Source of the DNA: Amycolatopsis aidingensis
GTDB lineage: Bacteria > Actinomycetota > Actinomycetes > Mycobacteriales > Pseudonocardiaceae
Direction: 5' to 3'
Assembly (NCBI RefSeq): GCF_018885265.1
Contig: NZ_CP076538.1
Coordinates: 5,864,001-5,928,000, forward strand
Length of the DNA: 64,000 nucleotides
Numbering within the stretch: position 1 is the stretch's first letter; each line of letters begins with the position of its first letter. Positions 19,522 through 31,180 of this stretch are shown here, one piece after another. The position numbers were made by a program, and so were the translations under genes. The notes below the pieces were generated by a model. That model saw only the letters and a program-made list of their open reading frames with translations. It did no database searches and had not been told where the DNA came from.

Positions 19522-20154
19522 GTGTCTCGTGAGGTCGACCTGATCATCCCGATGAAGCCCCCGCGGGCAGGCAAGTCCCGGTTGCGGGGAGCGGCAGGCG
19601 CGGAGCACGCCGCGCTGGTGCTCGCACTGGCCGCCGACACCCTCGCCGCGGCGACCGCGACGGAAGGGGTGCGGCGGCTGCTCGTGGTGGCCACCGACCC
19701 CGCCGCGCTGGCCGAGCTGCGCAGGCTGGGCGCGGAGGTGGTGAGTGAGGAAGGGGCCGGCGGGCTCAACGCGGCGCTGCGCAGGGGCGAGGGCGTGCTG
19801 CGCGAGGACAACCCGGACGGGGTCGTCGGCGCGCTGCAGGCCGACCTGCCCGCACTGCGGCCCGCCGAACTCGCCGAGGCGCTTGCCGAGGCGGCTGGCA
19901 GACGCTCCTTCGTCGCCGACCGGCACGGAACCGGTACCACCTTGTTACTGTCGGCGCCGGGTGCGCCGCTCGAGCCACGGTTCGGCAATGGTTCGGCCGG
20001 TGCGCACGCCGCCTCCGGGGCGGTCGCGCTGAGTGCCCCGGTGCCTTCGTTGCGCAGCGATGTGGACACGGCCGATGATCTCGCGCATGCCCGGCTGATC
20101 GGCGTGGGCGAGCGCACCGTGACCGCGCTGGGCGAGCCCGCCTGCCTGCGCTGA
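19522..20154 (+). CDS. fbiD: Phosphoenolpyruvate/2-phospholactate guanylyltransferase of F420 synthesis
   Basis: This 210-residue CofC-family protein shows the nucleotidyltransferase start VDLIIPMKPPRAGKSRLRG, VVGALQADLPALRPAELAEAL (Asp pair for metal), ADRHGTGTTLLLSAPG and the C-terminal LRSDVDTADDLAHARLIG. In mycobacteria the homologue (Rv2983, FbiD) activates phosphoenolpyruvate with GTP for coenzyme F420 synthesis, so this organism probably makes F420. The start is GTG at 19522. It lies between plsC (divergent) and ppk, the same position as Rv2983. Confidence 0.92.
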   Translation: MSREVDLIIPMKPPRAGKSRLRGAAGAEHAALVLALAADTLAAATATEGVRRLLVVATDPAALAELRRLGAEVVSEEGAGGLNAALRRGEGVLREDNPDGVVGALQADLPALRPAELAEALAEAAGRRSFVADRHGTGTTLLLSAPGAPLEPRFGNGSAGAHAASGAVALSAPVPSLRSDVDTADDLAHARLIGVGERTVTALGEPACLR

Positions 20155-20249
20155 ACAGCACGGATGCCGGAACGTGGGTGTCGTAACATTCACCCGGCCG
20201 TATCGTTCGGTACGCGCGTCCCGCGCCCGAGTGCGGAACAATGCAAGGT

Positions 20250-22457
20250 GTGAGCAACGACGAGAGCGCAACACCGGTACCGGCGGCCTCCGCGCCTCGC
20301 GGGCAGGAGAGTGGGTCCAGCCATAACGGCCGCCAGCCGGAGAAGCACGCCGTACCCTCGGCGCCACCGGCCGTCACCCCTGGCACCCCCCGGCTGGCCG
20401 ACTCGCTGCCCGACGACCGGTACTTCAACCGCGAACTTTCCTGGCAGGACTTCAACGCCCGGGTGCTCGCGCTGGCCGAGGACGCCTCCCAGCCGCTGCT
20501 CGAACGAGCGAAGTTCCTCGCCATCTTCGCGTCCAATTTGGATGAGTTCTACATGGTCAGGGTGGCCGGGCTGAAGCGAAGGGACGAGACCGGCCTCTCG
20601 GTGCGCAGCGCGGACGGGCTCACCCCGCGCGAGCAGCTCGCCTACATCGCCAAGCGCAACCAGGACCTGGTGGAGCGGCAGACCGAGGCGTTCACCGACC
20701 ACGTCCGGCCCGCCCTCGCCGAGCAGCGCATCCTCATCGTGAGCTGGTCCGATTTGGACGCGCCCGACCAGCTGCGGATCTCCTCGTACTTCAGCGAGCA
20801 GATCTTCCCGGTGCTGACCCCGTTGGCGGTGGACCCCGCCCACCCGTTCCCGTACATCTCAGGGCTCTCGCTGAACCTGGCCGTGACGGTGCGCGACCCG
20901 GAACGCGGAACCGAGCGCTTCGCCAGGGTCAAGGTGCCGAACAACGTGCCCCGGCTGATCCGGGTGGAGCAGGACCGGGAGAGCGATCCGGCCACCTTCC
21001 TTCCGCTGGAGGAACTCATCTCGGCGCATCTCGGCGAGCTGTTCACCGGGATGGAGGTGATCGAGCACCACGTGTTCCGGGTCACTCGCAACGCCGACTT
21101 CGAGGTCGAGGAGGATCGGGACGAGGACCTGTTGCAGGCGCTGGAGCGCGAGCTCGCGCAGCGCCGGTTCGGCCCGCCGGTGCGGCTCGAGGTCGCACAG
21201 GACATGAGCGAGCACATGCTGGAGCTGTTGCTGCGCGAGCTGGAGGTCGATCCGCATGACGTGGTGGAGGTGCCAGGGCTGCTCGACCTCAGCTGCCTGC
21301 ACCAGCTCTACGGCCTGGACCGGATGGAGCTGAAGGACCCACCGTTCGTACCGCGCACTCATCCGGCTTTCGGCGAACGGGAGACCCCGAAGAGCGTGTT
21401 CGCCACCCTGCGCGAGCGGGACGTGCTGGTACACCATCCCTACGACTCCTTCTCCACCAGCGTGCAGCGGTTCGTGGAGCAGGCCGCCGCGGACGACAAG
21501 GTGCTGGCGATCAAGCAGACCCTGTACCGCACCTCGGGGGACTCGCCGGTCGTGGACGCGCTGATCGACGCCGCCCAGGCAGGCAAGCAGGTGGTGGCGC
21601 TGGTGGAGATCAAGGCGCGGTTCGACGAGCAGGCCAACATCACCTGGGCGCGTACCCTGGAACGTGCCGGGGTGCACGTGGTGTACGGGTTGATGGGGTT
21701 GAAGACGCACTGCAAGGTGGCGATGGTGGTGCGGCAGGAAGGCTCCACCATCCGGCGTTACTGTCATATCGGCACCGGCAACTACAACCCGAAGACCGCG
21801 AGGCTGTACGAGGACATGGGGCTGCTCACCGCCGACCCGACGATCGGCGCGGACCTCACCGACCTGTTCAACGTGCTCACCGGCTACTCCCGGCAGGACA
21901 CCTACCGCAACATCCTCACCTCGCCGGGCGGCATCCGGCGGGGGATCCTGCACTGCATCGCCGAGGAGATCGAGCGATCGGCCGCCGGCGAGGACACCGG
22001 CATCCGGATCAAGTGCAACTCCCTTGTCGACGAGCAGATCATCGACGCGCTGTATCACGCATCCCAGGCCGGGGTCAGGGTGGAGATCGTGGTGCGCGGG
22101 ATCTGCTCGCTCAAGCCGGGCGTGCCCGGGCTGAGCGAGAACATCACGGTGCGCTCGGTCCTCGGGCGCTTCCTGGAGCACTCCAGGGTCTTCCACTTCC
22201 GCGCAGGCGACACGTACTGGATCGGCAGCGCGGACATGATGCACCGCAACCTGGACCGCAGGATCGAGGCGATGGTGCGGGTGAAGGACCCGATCCTGAC
22301 CGGGGAACTGGACGAGGTGCTGGACTCCGCGCTGGACCCGGCCACCCGCTGCTGGGTGCTGACCTCGACCGGCGAGTGGGCGCCCTCGCCGAAGGACGGT
22401 TCGCAGGTGCGCGACCACCAGGCCGAGTTGCTGATCCGGCACGGGGCCGCCGGGTGA
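20250..22457 (+). CDS. ppk: Polyphosphate kinase 1
   Basis: About 735 residues from a GTG at 20250 (MSNDES, as in mycobacterial Ppk1); an ATG at 20241 is the alternative. It has the four-domain PPK1 layout. The N domain has [21 protein letters not shown] and [23 protein letters not shown]. The catalytic phospholipase-D-like half carries the phospho-histidine in [31 protein letters not shown], and the second His site in [18 protein letters not shown]. It reversibly makes polyphosphate from ATP. The stop overlaps the GTG of the mutT1 gene (GTGA), so the two are translationally coupled. Confidence 0.97.
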   Translation: MSNDESATPVPAASAPRGQESGSSHNGRQPEKHAVPSAPPAVTPGTPRLADSLPDDRYFNRELSWQDFNARVLALAEDASQPLLERAKFLAIFASNLDEFYMVRVAGLKRRDETGLSVRSADGLTPREQLAYIAKRNQDLVERQTEAFTDHVRPALAEQRILIVSWSDLDAPDQLRISSYFSEQIFPVLTPLAVDPAHPFPYISGLSLNLAVTVRDPERGTERFARVKVPNNVPRLIRVEQDRESDPATFLPLEELISAHLGELFTGMEVIEHHVFRVTRNADFEVEEDRDEDLLQALERELAQRRFGPPVRLEVAQDMSEHMLELLLRELEVDPHDVVEVPGLLDLSCLHQLYGLDRMELKDPPFVPRTHPAFGERETPKSVFATLRERDVLVHHPYDSFSTSVQRFVEQAAADDKVLAIKQTLYRTSGDSPVVDALIDAAQAGKQVVALVEIKARFDEQANITWARTLERAGVHVVYGLMGLKTHCKVAMVVRQEGSTIRRYCHIGTGNYNPKTARLYEDMGLLTADPTIGADLTDLFNVLTGYSRQDTYRNILTSPGGIRRGILHCIAEEIERSAAGEDTGIRIKCNSLVDEQIIDALYHASQAGVRVEIVVRGICSLKPGVPGLSENITVRSVLGRFLEHSRVFHFRAGDTYWIGSADMMHRNLDRRIEAMVRVKDPILTGELDEVLDSALDPATRCWVLTSTGEWAPSPKDGSQVRDHQAELLIRHGAAG

Positions 22458-23431
22458 GCGGGGCGTCCAATCCGGCCAGGGTTCGTGCGGCGGGAGCGGT
22501 GCTGTGGCGGCAGGCAGGCACCGGTGCGGTAGAGGTGGCCGTGGTGCACCGGCCGCGCTACGACGACTGGTCGCTGCCGAAGGGAAAACTGGACCCCGGG
22601 GAGACCACGCCCGTCGCCGCGGCCCGTGAGGTGGCCGAGGAGACCGGTTTCGACGCCATCCTGGGGCGGTTCCTCACCCGGATCGAGTACGAGGTGCACA
22701 GCCGCGGCCTGCGGGCGCCGAAGACGGTCGACTACTTCAGTGCCGAGGCGACGGGCGGCCGCTTCGTGCCCAACGCCGAAGTCGACGAGCTGCGCTGGCT
22801 GAACCCTGCCGAGGCCGAGTCCGTGCTCGACTACCCTGCCGACCGGAACGTGCTGCGGGAGTTCCTCGCCCTGCCGCCCCGGCTGACCACCCTGCTGCTG
22901 GTACGGCACGCAAAGGCGGGCAAGCGGGACGAATGGGCTGGGGACGACGACCTCCGCCCGCTGTCCGATGCCGGGCTACGCCAGGCGGAGGCGGTACGGG
23001 AACTGCTACGTCCGTTCCGGCCGGGACCGGTTTTCGCCGCGCCCCGGCTGCGTTGCGTGCAGACCGTGCGCGGGGTCGCCGAGGAACTCGGCACGGAGGT
23101 GCGGCACGAGCACCTGCTGTCCGAGGAAGGATACTGGCCCGATCCGGAAACCGGTATCGCGCGCTTGCTCGACATCGTCTCCGAGGGCGGCACGCCGCTG
23201 ATCTGCAGCCAGGGCGGGGTGATCCCGGACGTGGTCGCCCGCCTTGCCGAACGGGACGGGGTACGGCTGCCGAGCACGAAGAACGGGACGGTGGCGAGCA
23301 AGAAGGGCTCGCTGTGGCTGCTGGCCTTCCGTCCCGGCACTGCTGCGGGGTCCCTGCAGCCGGCAAGGCTCGCCGCGGCGAGCTACTTCGCCAGCCCGCT
23401 CCCGGACCCGGTGACCGCCGCGCACTCTTGA
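22454..23431 (+). CDS. mutT1: NUDIX hydrolase fused to a histidine phosphatase (MutT1 type)
   Basis: A 325-residue two-domain protein. The Nudix box GX5EX7REUXEEXGU is intact in [22 protein letters not shown] (about residues 45-65). The C-terminal histidine-phosphatase domain begins [15 protein letters not shown], with a second catalytic region in [15 protein letters not shown]. The mycobacterial homologue (Rv2985) hydrolyses 8-oxo-dGTP/GTP and diadenosine polyphosphates. It starts within the ppk stop codon, and its 3' end faces hup. Confidence 0.93.
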   Translation: MSGASNPARVRAAGAVLWRQAGTGAVEVAVVHRPRYDDWSLPKGKLDPGETTPVAAAREVAEETGFDAILGRFLTRIEYEVHSRGLRAPKTVDYFSAEATGGRFVPNAEVDELRWLNPAEAESVLDYPADRNVLREFLALPPRLTTLLLVRHAKAGKRDEWAGDDDLRPLSDAGLRQAEAVRELLRPFRPGPVFAAPRLRCVQTVRGVAEELGTEVRHEHLLSEEGYWPDPETGIARLLDIVSEGGTPLICSQGGVIPDVVARLAERDGVRLPSTKNGTVASKKGSLWLLAFRPGTAAGSLQPARLAAASYFASPLPDPVTAAHS

Positions 23432-23432
23432 C

Positions 23433-23520
23433 CCCTTCCATTATGGAAGGGCCCGCGGCGCGGTTCCGGAACGGGCACTGACATGCGGCGGGGCCCCGTG
23501 CCGCTGCACGGGCCCCGCCG
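23433..23520. terminator. Convergent terminator region between mutT1 and hup
   Basis: Two hairpins lie in the 105-bp gap. The first has 8-bp arms CCCTTCCA/TGGAAGGG (23433-23440 and 23444-23451). The second is a long GC stem (about 23485-23500 with 23505-23520), CGGCGGGGCCC(C)GTGC pairing with GCACGGGCCCCGCCG. Neither is followed by a long T tract, which is common for high-GC actinobacteria. Confidence 0.6.
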
Positions 23521-23536
23521 AAAGTAACCGCTGGTG

Positions 23537-24223
23537 TTACTTCTTCTTCTTGGCCGCTGTGGTCTTCTTGGCAGCCGCCGAGGTCGACTTGGTGGCCTTG
23601 GTCGCGGTCTTCGGCGCAGCCTTGGCGGTGGTCTTCTTGGCCGTGCTGGCCTTCGCCGCCGTGCTCTTCGCCGCGGTGGTCTTCGCCGTCGACTTGGTGG
23701 ACTTGGCCGCCGTCTTCGGTGCGGCCTTCGTCGCCGTCGCCCGGCTCGTGCTGGACCGGCTGGTGGTACCGGCACGCGAGGTGCTGCCGGCCCGCGAGGA
23801 GGTACGGGTCGTCGTGCTCCGCGTCGCGGTCGGGCGGCTCGCGGTCGCCTTGCTGGTACGCGAGCTCGTCGTCCGGCTGGTGCTGCCGGTGCTGCGCGAG
23901 GTAGCGGTAGCACGCTTCACGGCCGTGGCCTTGGGCAGCTTCTTCGCGCCGCTCACCACGTCCTTGAACGTCGTTCCGGCCCGGAAGGCCGGGACGTTCG
24001 TCTTCTTGACCCGCACCGTCTCGCCGGTGCGCGGGTTCCGGGCGGTGCGGGCGGCGCGGGCACGCTTCTCGAACACCCCGAAGCCGGTGATGTTCACCTT
24101 CTCACCCTTGTTCACCGTGCGGATGATGATATCGACGATCTCGTCGACCGCCTTCGCCGCAACCTTCTTGTCGCCTTCCAAGCGCTCCGACAGCGCTTCG
24201 ATCAGCTGGGCCTTGTTGGCCAT
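23537..24223 (-). CDS. hup: HU-family nucleoid protein with long S/T/R/K/A-rich tail
   Basis: The ATG at 24223, with GGAGG upstream, gives 228 residues. Residues 1-90 are a normal HU fold ([58 protein letters not shown]). The rest is a histone-H1-like low-complexity tail. It is unusual in having two zones: first about 60 residues rich in Ser, Thr and Arg ([18 protein letters not shown]), then a Lys/Ala zone ([19 protein letters not shown]) ending AAKKKK. The tail of mycobacterial HupB binds DNA and is acetylated; the S/T/R zone here could also be phosphorylated, which is inference. Confidence 0.95.
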   Translation of the reverse strand: MANKAQLIEALSERLEGDKKVAAKAVDEIVDIIIRTVNKGEKVNITGFGVFEKRARAARTARNPRTGETVRVKKTNVPAFRAGTTFKDVVSGAKKLPKATAVKRATATSRSTGSTSRTTSSRTSKATASRPTATRSTTTRTSSRAGSTSRAGTTSRSSTSRATATKAAPKTAAKSTKSTAKTTAAKSTAAKASTAKKTTAKAAPKTATKATKSTSAAAKKTTAAKKKK

Positions 24224-24282
24224 TCCAGTCCTCCACGAAGAACTACTTGTCACACGGCCACGTCGGCCGACTTGGGCACACG

Positions 24283-24310
24283 GTATTACCAACGCAGCAC
24301 AAATTCCAAA
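24283..24310 (-). promoter_or_regulatory. Candidate hup promoter
   Basis: On the minus strand TTTGGA (24305-24310), a 16-bp spacer and TAATAC (24283-24288) form a sigma-70-type promoter, which predicts a 5' untranslated region of about 50 bases before the hup ATG. The local AT-rich stretch stands out from its surroundings. No other gene lies in the 228 bp between hup and leuD. Confidence 0.5.
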
Positions 24311-24451
24311 CGGCACGCGGAATTTTTCCTTATCGGGGGCGAGGTTCCGCCCTCTGAGGGACCCCTGCGGGGGCCTTCCGCGAGCCGTCTGGCGTGGTTT
24401 CGCAGGCCGCTGACCTGGTACGGATTCCCTTGCTGAGCAGGGAATCTGTGC

Positions 24452-25075
24452 CTAGGAGGGGCCGGGAGCGGCCGGCTGAGCGGCCTGCGGGGTGGTCACC
24501 GGACGCCAGCTCGGGCGCTCGGACTCGAAGGCGTCGATCTCCCCGGCGTGTCGCAGGGTCAGGGCGATGTCGTCCAGCCCCTCCAGCAGCCGCCAGCGGG
24601 TGTAGTCGTCGATCGTGAAGGGCGCGACGAACTCCTTGGCTCGTACCGTCTTCGCCTCGAGGTCCACGGTGACCCTCGTGCCGGGCCCGTTCTCCAGGAT
24701 CTTCCACAGCTGTTCGACGTCCGCCTGCTCGCACTGGGCGGCCAGCAGGCCCTGCTTGCCCGCGTTGCCGCGGAAGATGTCGGCAAACCGGGAGGAGATG
24801 ACGACCCGGAAGCCGTAGTTCATCAGGGCCCAGACGGCGTGCTCGCGGGAGGAGCCTGTGCCGAAGTCCTGGCCTGCGACCAGCACGGTGCCTGCCCGGA
24901 ACGGCTCCTGGTTGAGCACGAAGGTCTCGTCCCCGCGCCAGGCGGCGAACAGCCCGTCCTCGAAGCCGGTCCGGCTGACCCGCTTCAGATAGACCGCCGG
25001 GATGATCTGGTCGGTGTCCACGTTGGACCTGCGCAGGGGCACTCCGACCCCGGTGTGGGTGGTGAACGGTTCCAT
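24452..25075 (-). CDS. leuD: 3-isopropylmalate dehydratase small subunit
   Basis: The 207-residue product begins [20 protein letters not shown] with the [12 protein letters not shown] motif, and contains [20 protein letters not shown] and [18 protein letters not shown]. It is the swivelling aconitase domain that pairs with LeuC to isomerise 2- and 3-isopropylmalate in leucine synthesis. It starts 26 bp after the leuC stop in one operon. Length is normal for the actinobacterial subunit, with a short proline/alanine-rich C-terminal tail. Confidence 0.97.
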   Translation of the reverse strand: MEPFTTHTGVGVPLRRSNVDTDQIIPAVYLKRVSRTGFEDGLFAAWRGDETFVLNQEPFRAGTVLVAGQDFGTGSSREHAVWALMNYGFRVVISSRFADIFRGNAGKQGLLAAQCEQADVEQLWKILENGPGTRVTVDLEAKTVRAKEFVAPFTIDDYTRWRLLEGLDDIALTLRHAGEIDAFESERPSWRPVTTPQAAQPAAPGPS

Positions 25076-25101
25076 GGTGGGAGCCTCCTCGGTTCAGGTC
25101 C

Positions 25102-26517
<1,416 letters not shown>

Positions 26518-26593
26518 GAGGCTCCTCCCACGTTGTCCGGTTGGGAGTGAAGGGAACCCGGGCGGGGACGCGGGCGTGCCCACTCCCGAGCTC

Positions 26594-26639
26594 GATTCTT
26601 CCCAGAATCTGGACTTCCCAAAGTACGGGAAGCTAGTAT
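26594..26639. promoter_or_regulatory. leuC-IclR intergenic operator/promoter region
   Basis: Two inverted repeats stand side by side: GATTCT-TCCC-AGAATC (26594-26609) and CTTCCC-N7-GGGAAG (26614-26632). A plus-strand promoter TGGACT (26610-26615), 18-bp spacer, TAGTAT (26634-26639) ends 6 bases before the GTG at 26646, which fits a leaderless mRNA for the regulator. Repressor binding over the second repeat would cover this promoter. IclR-family operators are commonly such short palindromes. Confidence 0.55.
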
Positions 26640-26645
26640 CGCTGT

Positions 26646-27364
26646 GTGGGACAGCATAACTCTTCCGACCAGCACAGCGGTATCGGCGTCCTGGACAAGG
26701 CGGTGGCGGTGTTACAGGCGGCCGCCGAGGATCCCTGCGGCCTCGCGGAACTGTGCAGCCGGACCGGATTGCCGCGGGCGACCGCGCACCGGCTCGCCGT
26801 GGGGCTCGAGGTGCACCGGTTACTGCGCCGCGGGCCGGACGGGCGCTGGCGGCCGGGAACCGCGCTGGCCGAGCTGGCTGGCGGAACCACCGATCCGTTG
26901 CTGGACGCGGCCGCCTCGGTGCTGCCCAAGCTCAGGGACATCACCGGGGAGAGTGTGCAGTTGTACCGCAGGGACGGCGGGCAGCGGGTGTGTGTCGCCA
27001 CGGCGGAACCGCCGAGCGGGTTGCGGGACACCGTGCCGATCGGGGCCCGGCTGCCGATGTCCGCGGGTTCCGGGGCGAAAGTGCTGGCCGCGTGGGCGGA
27101 TCCGCATACCCAGCACACCATCCTCGCCGATGCGGTGTTCGGCGAGCGGACCCTGCTCGAGGTCCGGCGGCGGGGCTGGGCGCAGAGTGTCGCGGAGCGC
27201 GAGCCGGGGTGGCAAGTGTGTCCGCTCCGGTGCGGGACTCCACCGGCACGGTGATCGCCGCGGTGTCGGTTTCCGGCCCGGTGGACCGGATCGGCCGCAA
27301 ACCCGGCGCCCGCTGGGCCGCCGACCTGCTTGCCGCCGCCGACTCACTACAGGAACGCCTGTGA
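26646..27364 (+). CDS. IclR-family regulator of leuCD (LtbR-like), frameshifted
   Basis: The GTG at 26646 begins an IclR protein: helix-turn-helix [24 protein letters not shown] near residue 35, then the effector domain [40 protein letters not shown]. As written the frame ends early at 27254. One added base in the GGGG run at 27206-27209 continues [20 protein letters not shown] and the normal C-terminus, giving 239 residues. The mycobacterial homologue Rv2989 and corynebacterial LtbR occupy the same place next to leuCD; LtbR represses leuB and leuCD. The break is probably a sequence error. Confidence 0.85.
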
Positions 27365-27583
27365 CCGATCCCACCCGAGCCCGCCCGGTGCCGGGTCATC
27401 CATAGTGGAACAAGCTCTCAGTGTCTGTTCCTGAACGCGCGGCACGATCGACTCGGCCGGGCTCGGACTCCGCGCACACGTCACTCTCGCAGGTTATGCG
27501 CCCGGCCTCGCCGCCCGTGGGCTCCGCCACGCGCGTTTCTCCGCTCGCCTCGAGCGGCAAAGCACAGTTCAGGGAACAAGGTC

Positions 27584-30500
27584 TCAGGCACCCGCGTGCA
27601 GATACGCGGCCCAGGAACCGGGCCGCTCGGGGGCGGCGGCGCGCACCCGGCGAACCGCGGTGTGCAGCGCGGTAGCACCGTCCAGCCGGCCGCGCTGCGC
27701 CGCGACCGCACGATGGAACTCCGCCGCTACCGTGGCCGCGACCTCGTCCTCCACCTCCCAGAGGGTGGCCACCACCTGTGGGTACCCGGCAAGCTGGCAG
27801 GCCGAGGCCAGGTGCACGGCCTCGTTCGCATGGCGCAGGCTGCCCCGCGCGGTGGCACAGGCGGAAAGGTAAGCCAGCTCCGCGGAGCCGAGGTCCAGCT
27901 CGCTGATCTCGGTGACGTCGAGGGGTCCGTCGTGCAGCAGCAGCCGCGCCGCCGAGACGTCCTCGGGGTCACTGCTGGCATGGCAGGCGAAATGCGCGAT
28001 GGTGACCCCGGGCAGGGCGGCACGCACCGCGGCGGCGGTCGCCTCCGCACCGATCAGGGGCGCCGGGCCCGCGAACCGGCCTGCCAACGCCGTGGCCTCG
28101 CGCACGGTCGCCGGCAGCGGGGTCTGGCCAGGGGTCTGCGGCATGGCGACCGCGAGCGCTGTGCGCCGGGCAGGGGCCGGACGCGAACGGGCGCGCAGCA
28201 GTGCGCGCAGGGTCGGCGTGTAGGAGCTGACCACGCGGTCGAGCACCGACTCACCGGCGCCCTTGCCCGCGGCGTGCAGCGGCAGGAAGTTCAGCGGGCC
28301 GGTCGGTGACCACCACAGCCGCGGCCAGTCCCTGCCCTCCGCCGGGGTGACGGTGAACCCCAGCCGGGTCAGCACCGGTTCCGCGAGCACCTCCCACAGC
28401 CAGGCCAGGGTGTCCCGCACCGTGTGCTGGGCCTGCTCGGCAAGGAAACCGCCGGGGCAGGAGGTCAGAGTGCCCACCGCCGTCTCGAAGGCACCGGCCT
28501 GCGCCACCAGATCGGCCGCGGACAGCCCTGGCAACGGGATCGGGACCACCCCGTCGGCGCACAGTGCCAATGCGTCGCACCGGCTGGCGTGCACGTTGAT
28601 CGCCACCACCGGACCTTCCGCAGCGGCGGGGCGCAGCTCGGCGATACCGAGCGGGAGGGGCAGCAGGAAGCGGGCGAATCCGGGCAGGGCCTTGATCCGC
28701 TCGACCAGCTCGGCGCACCGCGCCATCCGTTCCCGGAACCGGTCCTGCTCGCCGGGGCTCGCCTCCTGCCCGGGGTTCAACGCGGCCAGCGCCTCCTCCC
28801 GCAGGGCGGTGAACTCCGCTGCGAGGCCGGGATCGGCGGCGCGCAGGGCGTCCAGCTCCCCGCGGGTGTTGAACGCGCCGGACAGCAACAGCGCCCTGCC
28901 CTCCTCCAGCCCTTCCAGCGCCCCGGGTGCGTCCTCCGCCAGCAGGGTGGACACCACCTCGTTCGCGGTCAGCGCGGCGATACCGCCCGCGTGCGGCTCC
29001 CCTGCACCCGGCGTCATCCCGAGCGCGGTCTGCTGGATCCGGCCCGCGACCGCGTGCCCCCACCGTGCGATGAGCCGCGCATCGAGGGCGTCCTCGGCGG
29101 CCAGCTCCCGCGCGATACCGGCGGCCTCGAGGTAGGCGGTTTCGTCCTGAGTGCTCTGGTGGCGTTCGAACAGCACCTGCGCCAGTGCTTTCCTGGCGGC
29201 GGGGCGGCGCGGGTCCTGCGCCGCCATCCCGGTCAGTTCGGCGCGGTACCGTCGCGTTGCCCGCTCCAGCGAGCCCAGGATCTCGAACGGCGACAGCAGG
29301 GCGTTACCAAGCGCCACCATCGGCTCGATGAACGAACCGGTGTCCGCGAGACCGGGCAGCGTCGCCATCGCCTCCATGGCCCTTCGACCAGCCGGATCAT
29401 CTCCTCCTGCCGCCGCTCGATCGAACCGGAGGGCGCGAACTGGACCCGCGCCATGGACAGCAGCAACCGGGTCAGCTCGACCGGCCCGCGATCCGGGTCG
29501 TCCTCGGGTAGCCGGGCGAGCAGCCGGTCATGCAGCTCGGCGACCTCGTTCAGCTCGGACAGCTCGACCGGTGCGAAGGCCTGCGGCGGTTCCTGGGCGC
29601 CCTGCTCGAAGAACCGGTGCAGGGCCGCGAGCCGTTGCCCGGGCGGTAAGTGCTCCACCTGCCGCCCACCCAGTTCCAGCACCTTCGCCAGTACTTCCTC
29701 AATGCCGGCCTCGGCTGGATAGCGCAGCACGGTCGCCACCAGGTCCATCGTCCGGGCGTCCCTGCTGTCCCCGGAGTTCGGCGCGATACCGAGGATCCGC
29801 AGCACCGCGGCGAGCGGATGGTCCTCCTGCTCGCCAGCCCCGTCCCTGGTGCGGGGCAACAGCTTCAGTAGCAGCGCGTCGAGGTCGGCAGGCATGTTCG
29901 GCGGGTGCTCGCCGGTGTCGGCCGCGGTACCTGCCGCCGTCCTGGCCAGCTGGACGGCCTCGGCCAGCAGCGCGGGATCGCGGGTCGCCGCGGCCTTGAG
30001 CCGCAGGCCGCAGCCGAGCCCGTTGGCGCACCGGGAGTAGTTCGGATGGTCCTGCGGGGTGGCCGCGAACGCACGCCGGAACGCCGCGATGATCGCGTCG
30101 AGCTCGGCCTGATCCGGTTGCTCGTCCCCTGCCGTGGGCAGCACCCGCACCAGCAGTCGCGCGTAGGCGTGGTCGCAGGCGAGGACCGGCCAGGAAGGAC
30201 GGTCCTCGGGCACGTCGTCCAGCACATCGGCGAGCACCCGGATCGCCGACTCGCCATCGCGACGGTGCGTGCCGCCGGACTCGGCGAACCGGCCGAGCAG
30301 GAACCTCGCCAGCACGGCAACCGACTCGGCGAACTCGGCCTGGGTCACCGGTTCGGCAGAGTTGCGGAGGTCGGCGAGCGCGGAGCGCACCGGTTCCGGC
30401 AGGCTGTCCGGCCTGCGGAGGTAGAACGGCACGAGGAAGGGCACGGCGAGCGCGCGGTCCTGCTCGGTCTGCTCCGGTGGCAGGGTCACGGCACGCAGCC

Positions 30501-30678
30501 AGTGCCAGAGGCCAAGGGTGTGCAGCACCTCCCAGTCCAGGCCGTCCGGAGCGGCGAGGTGGCCAAGCGCAGCCGCGGCCTCGTCGGGCCCCGCCGGATC
30601 CGCGATCCGGTCGTTCTCCCCGGTACCGAGCCGGTGCTGGATCCGGTCCCGCAACGCCGCGAGTAACCGCTCACGCAT
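27584..30678 (-). CDS. CHAT-domain protease with helical-repeat N-terminus, frameshifted
   Basis: From an ATG at 30678 the N-terminal half (about 430 residues) is alpha-helical and Ala/Leu-rich, resembling degenerate TPR-type repeats. The frame breaks after EEMIRLVEG; one added base in the CCC run at 29380-29382 fuses it to AMEAMATLPGLADTGSF and the CHAT half, for about 1031 residues. The C-terminal CHAT (caspase-like) domain has the catalytic His in IAHFACHASSDPEDVSAARL and Cys in AELAYLSACATARGSL, then YPQVVATLWEVEDEVA. CHAT proteases act in programmed-cell-death-like and phage-response systems; this one's trigger and substrate are unknown. It is divergent from two small genes at 30791-32032. 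Confidence 0.82.
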
Positions 30679-30790
30679 TCGATGTGCTCCCCAGACGAGA
30701 CGGTGAAACCGACGTTACTGGCTGAACGGGTCAGCGGCCATCCGCTAGCATGCCGAACACCCGAACACCAGCCGATTCCGCTGGGAGATC

Positions 30791-31174
30791 ATGAACGCCG
30801 AGCCGCTACCCGATCCGCTGGCCGCCTTCTGCGCGGACCTTCCCCGGTTGCGGTCGCTGCTGAGCGGGCCCGCTTCCGCGGCGCGCCGGGCCGCGGTCGA
30901 GCGGGCGGCCGAGGCGATCCGGCGCGGTGAGCCGGCCGGTTCGCTGCTGGCCGAGCTCGGGTTCCCGCGCGGTACCGAGGGAGTCCCCGCGGGAGGCCCA
31001 CCGCGGCAGACATCCTCGCTGCCGCCGCCGATCCACGCCGAGCAACGCACGATCACCGGCACCTACCTGTGCCCGCACGGACAGTGCGACCGGGTGGTGC
31101 GGCGCGCCGCAGGTTCGGAACTGCCCAGCTGCCACGTGCACGAGCAGGCGCTGCGGTTCGTCCCGGACGAGTGA
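30791..31174 (+). CDS. Small protein with Cys/His zinc-binding-like C-terminus, CHAT-associated
   Basis: This 127-residue protein is not from a family I can name. The first 60 residues are predicted helical (LAAFCADLPRLRSLLSG, RRAAVERAAEAIRRGEPAGS), then a proline-rich linker. The C-terminus reads TYLCPHGQCDRVVRR then LPSCHVHEQALRF: C-x4-C and C-x-V-H could bind zinc. Similar mini-modules accompany predicted conflict-system proteases in actinobacteria (my recollection, not checked). It starts 112 bp from the divergent CHAT gene and 6 bp before the membrane protein gene, implying a shared function. Confidence 0.75.
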   Translation: MNAEPLPDPLAAFCADLPRLRSLLSGPASAARRAAVERAAEAIRRGEPAGSLLAELGFPRGTEGVPAGGPPRQTSSLPPPIHAEQRTITGTYLCPHGQCDRVVRRAAGSELPSCHVHEQALRFVPDE

Positions 31175-31180
31175 GGTGCG

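Noticed and set aside
23537..23960. Repeated GC-rich units in the hup 3' half as a tandem-repeat or CRISPR-like array
   Set aside because: The periodicity comes from codons of the low-complexity tail; there are no equal spacers or conserved repeats, and no cas genes anywhere in the window.
27365..27583. The 219-bp gap after the IclR gene as a possible small gene or element
   Set aside because: No coding frame with a ribosome site, no palindrome and no recognisable RNA; nothing can be supported there.
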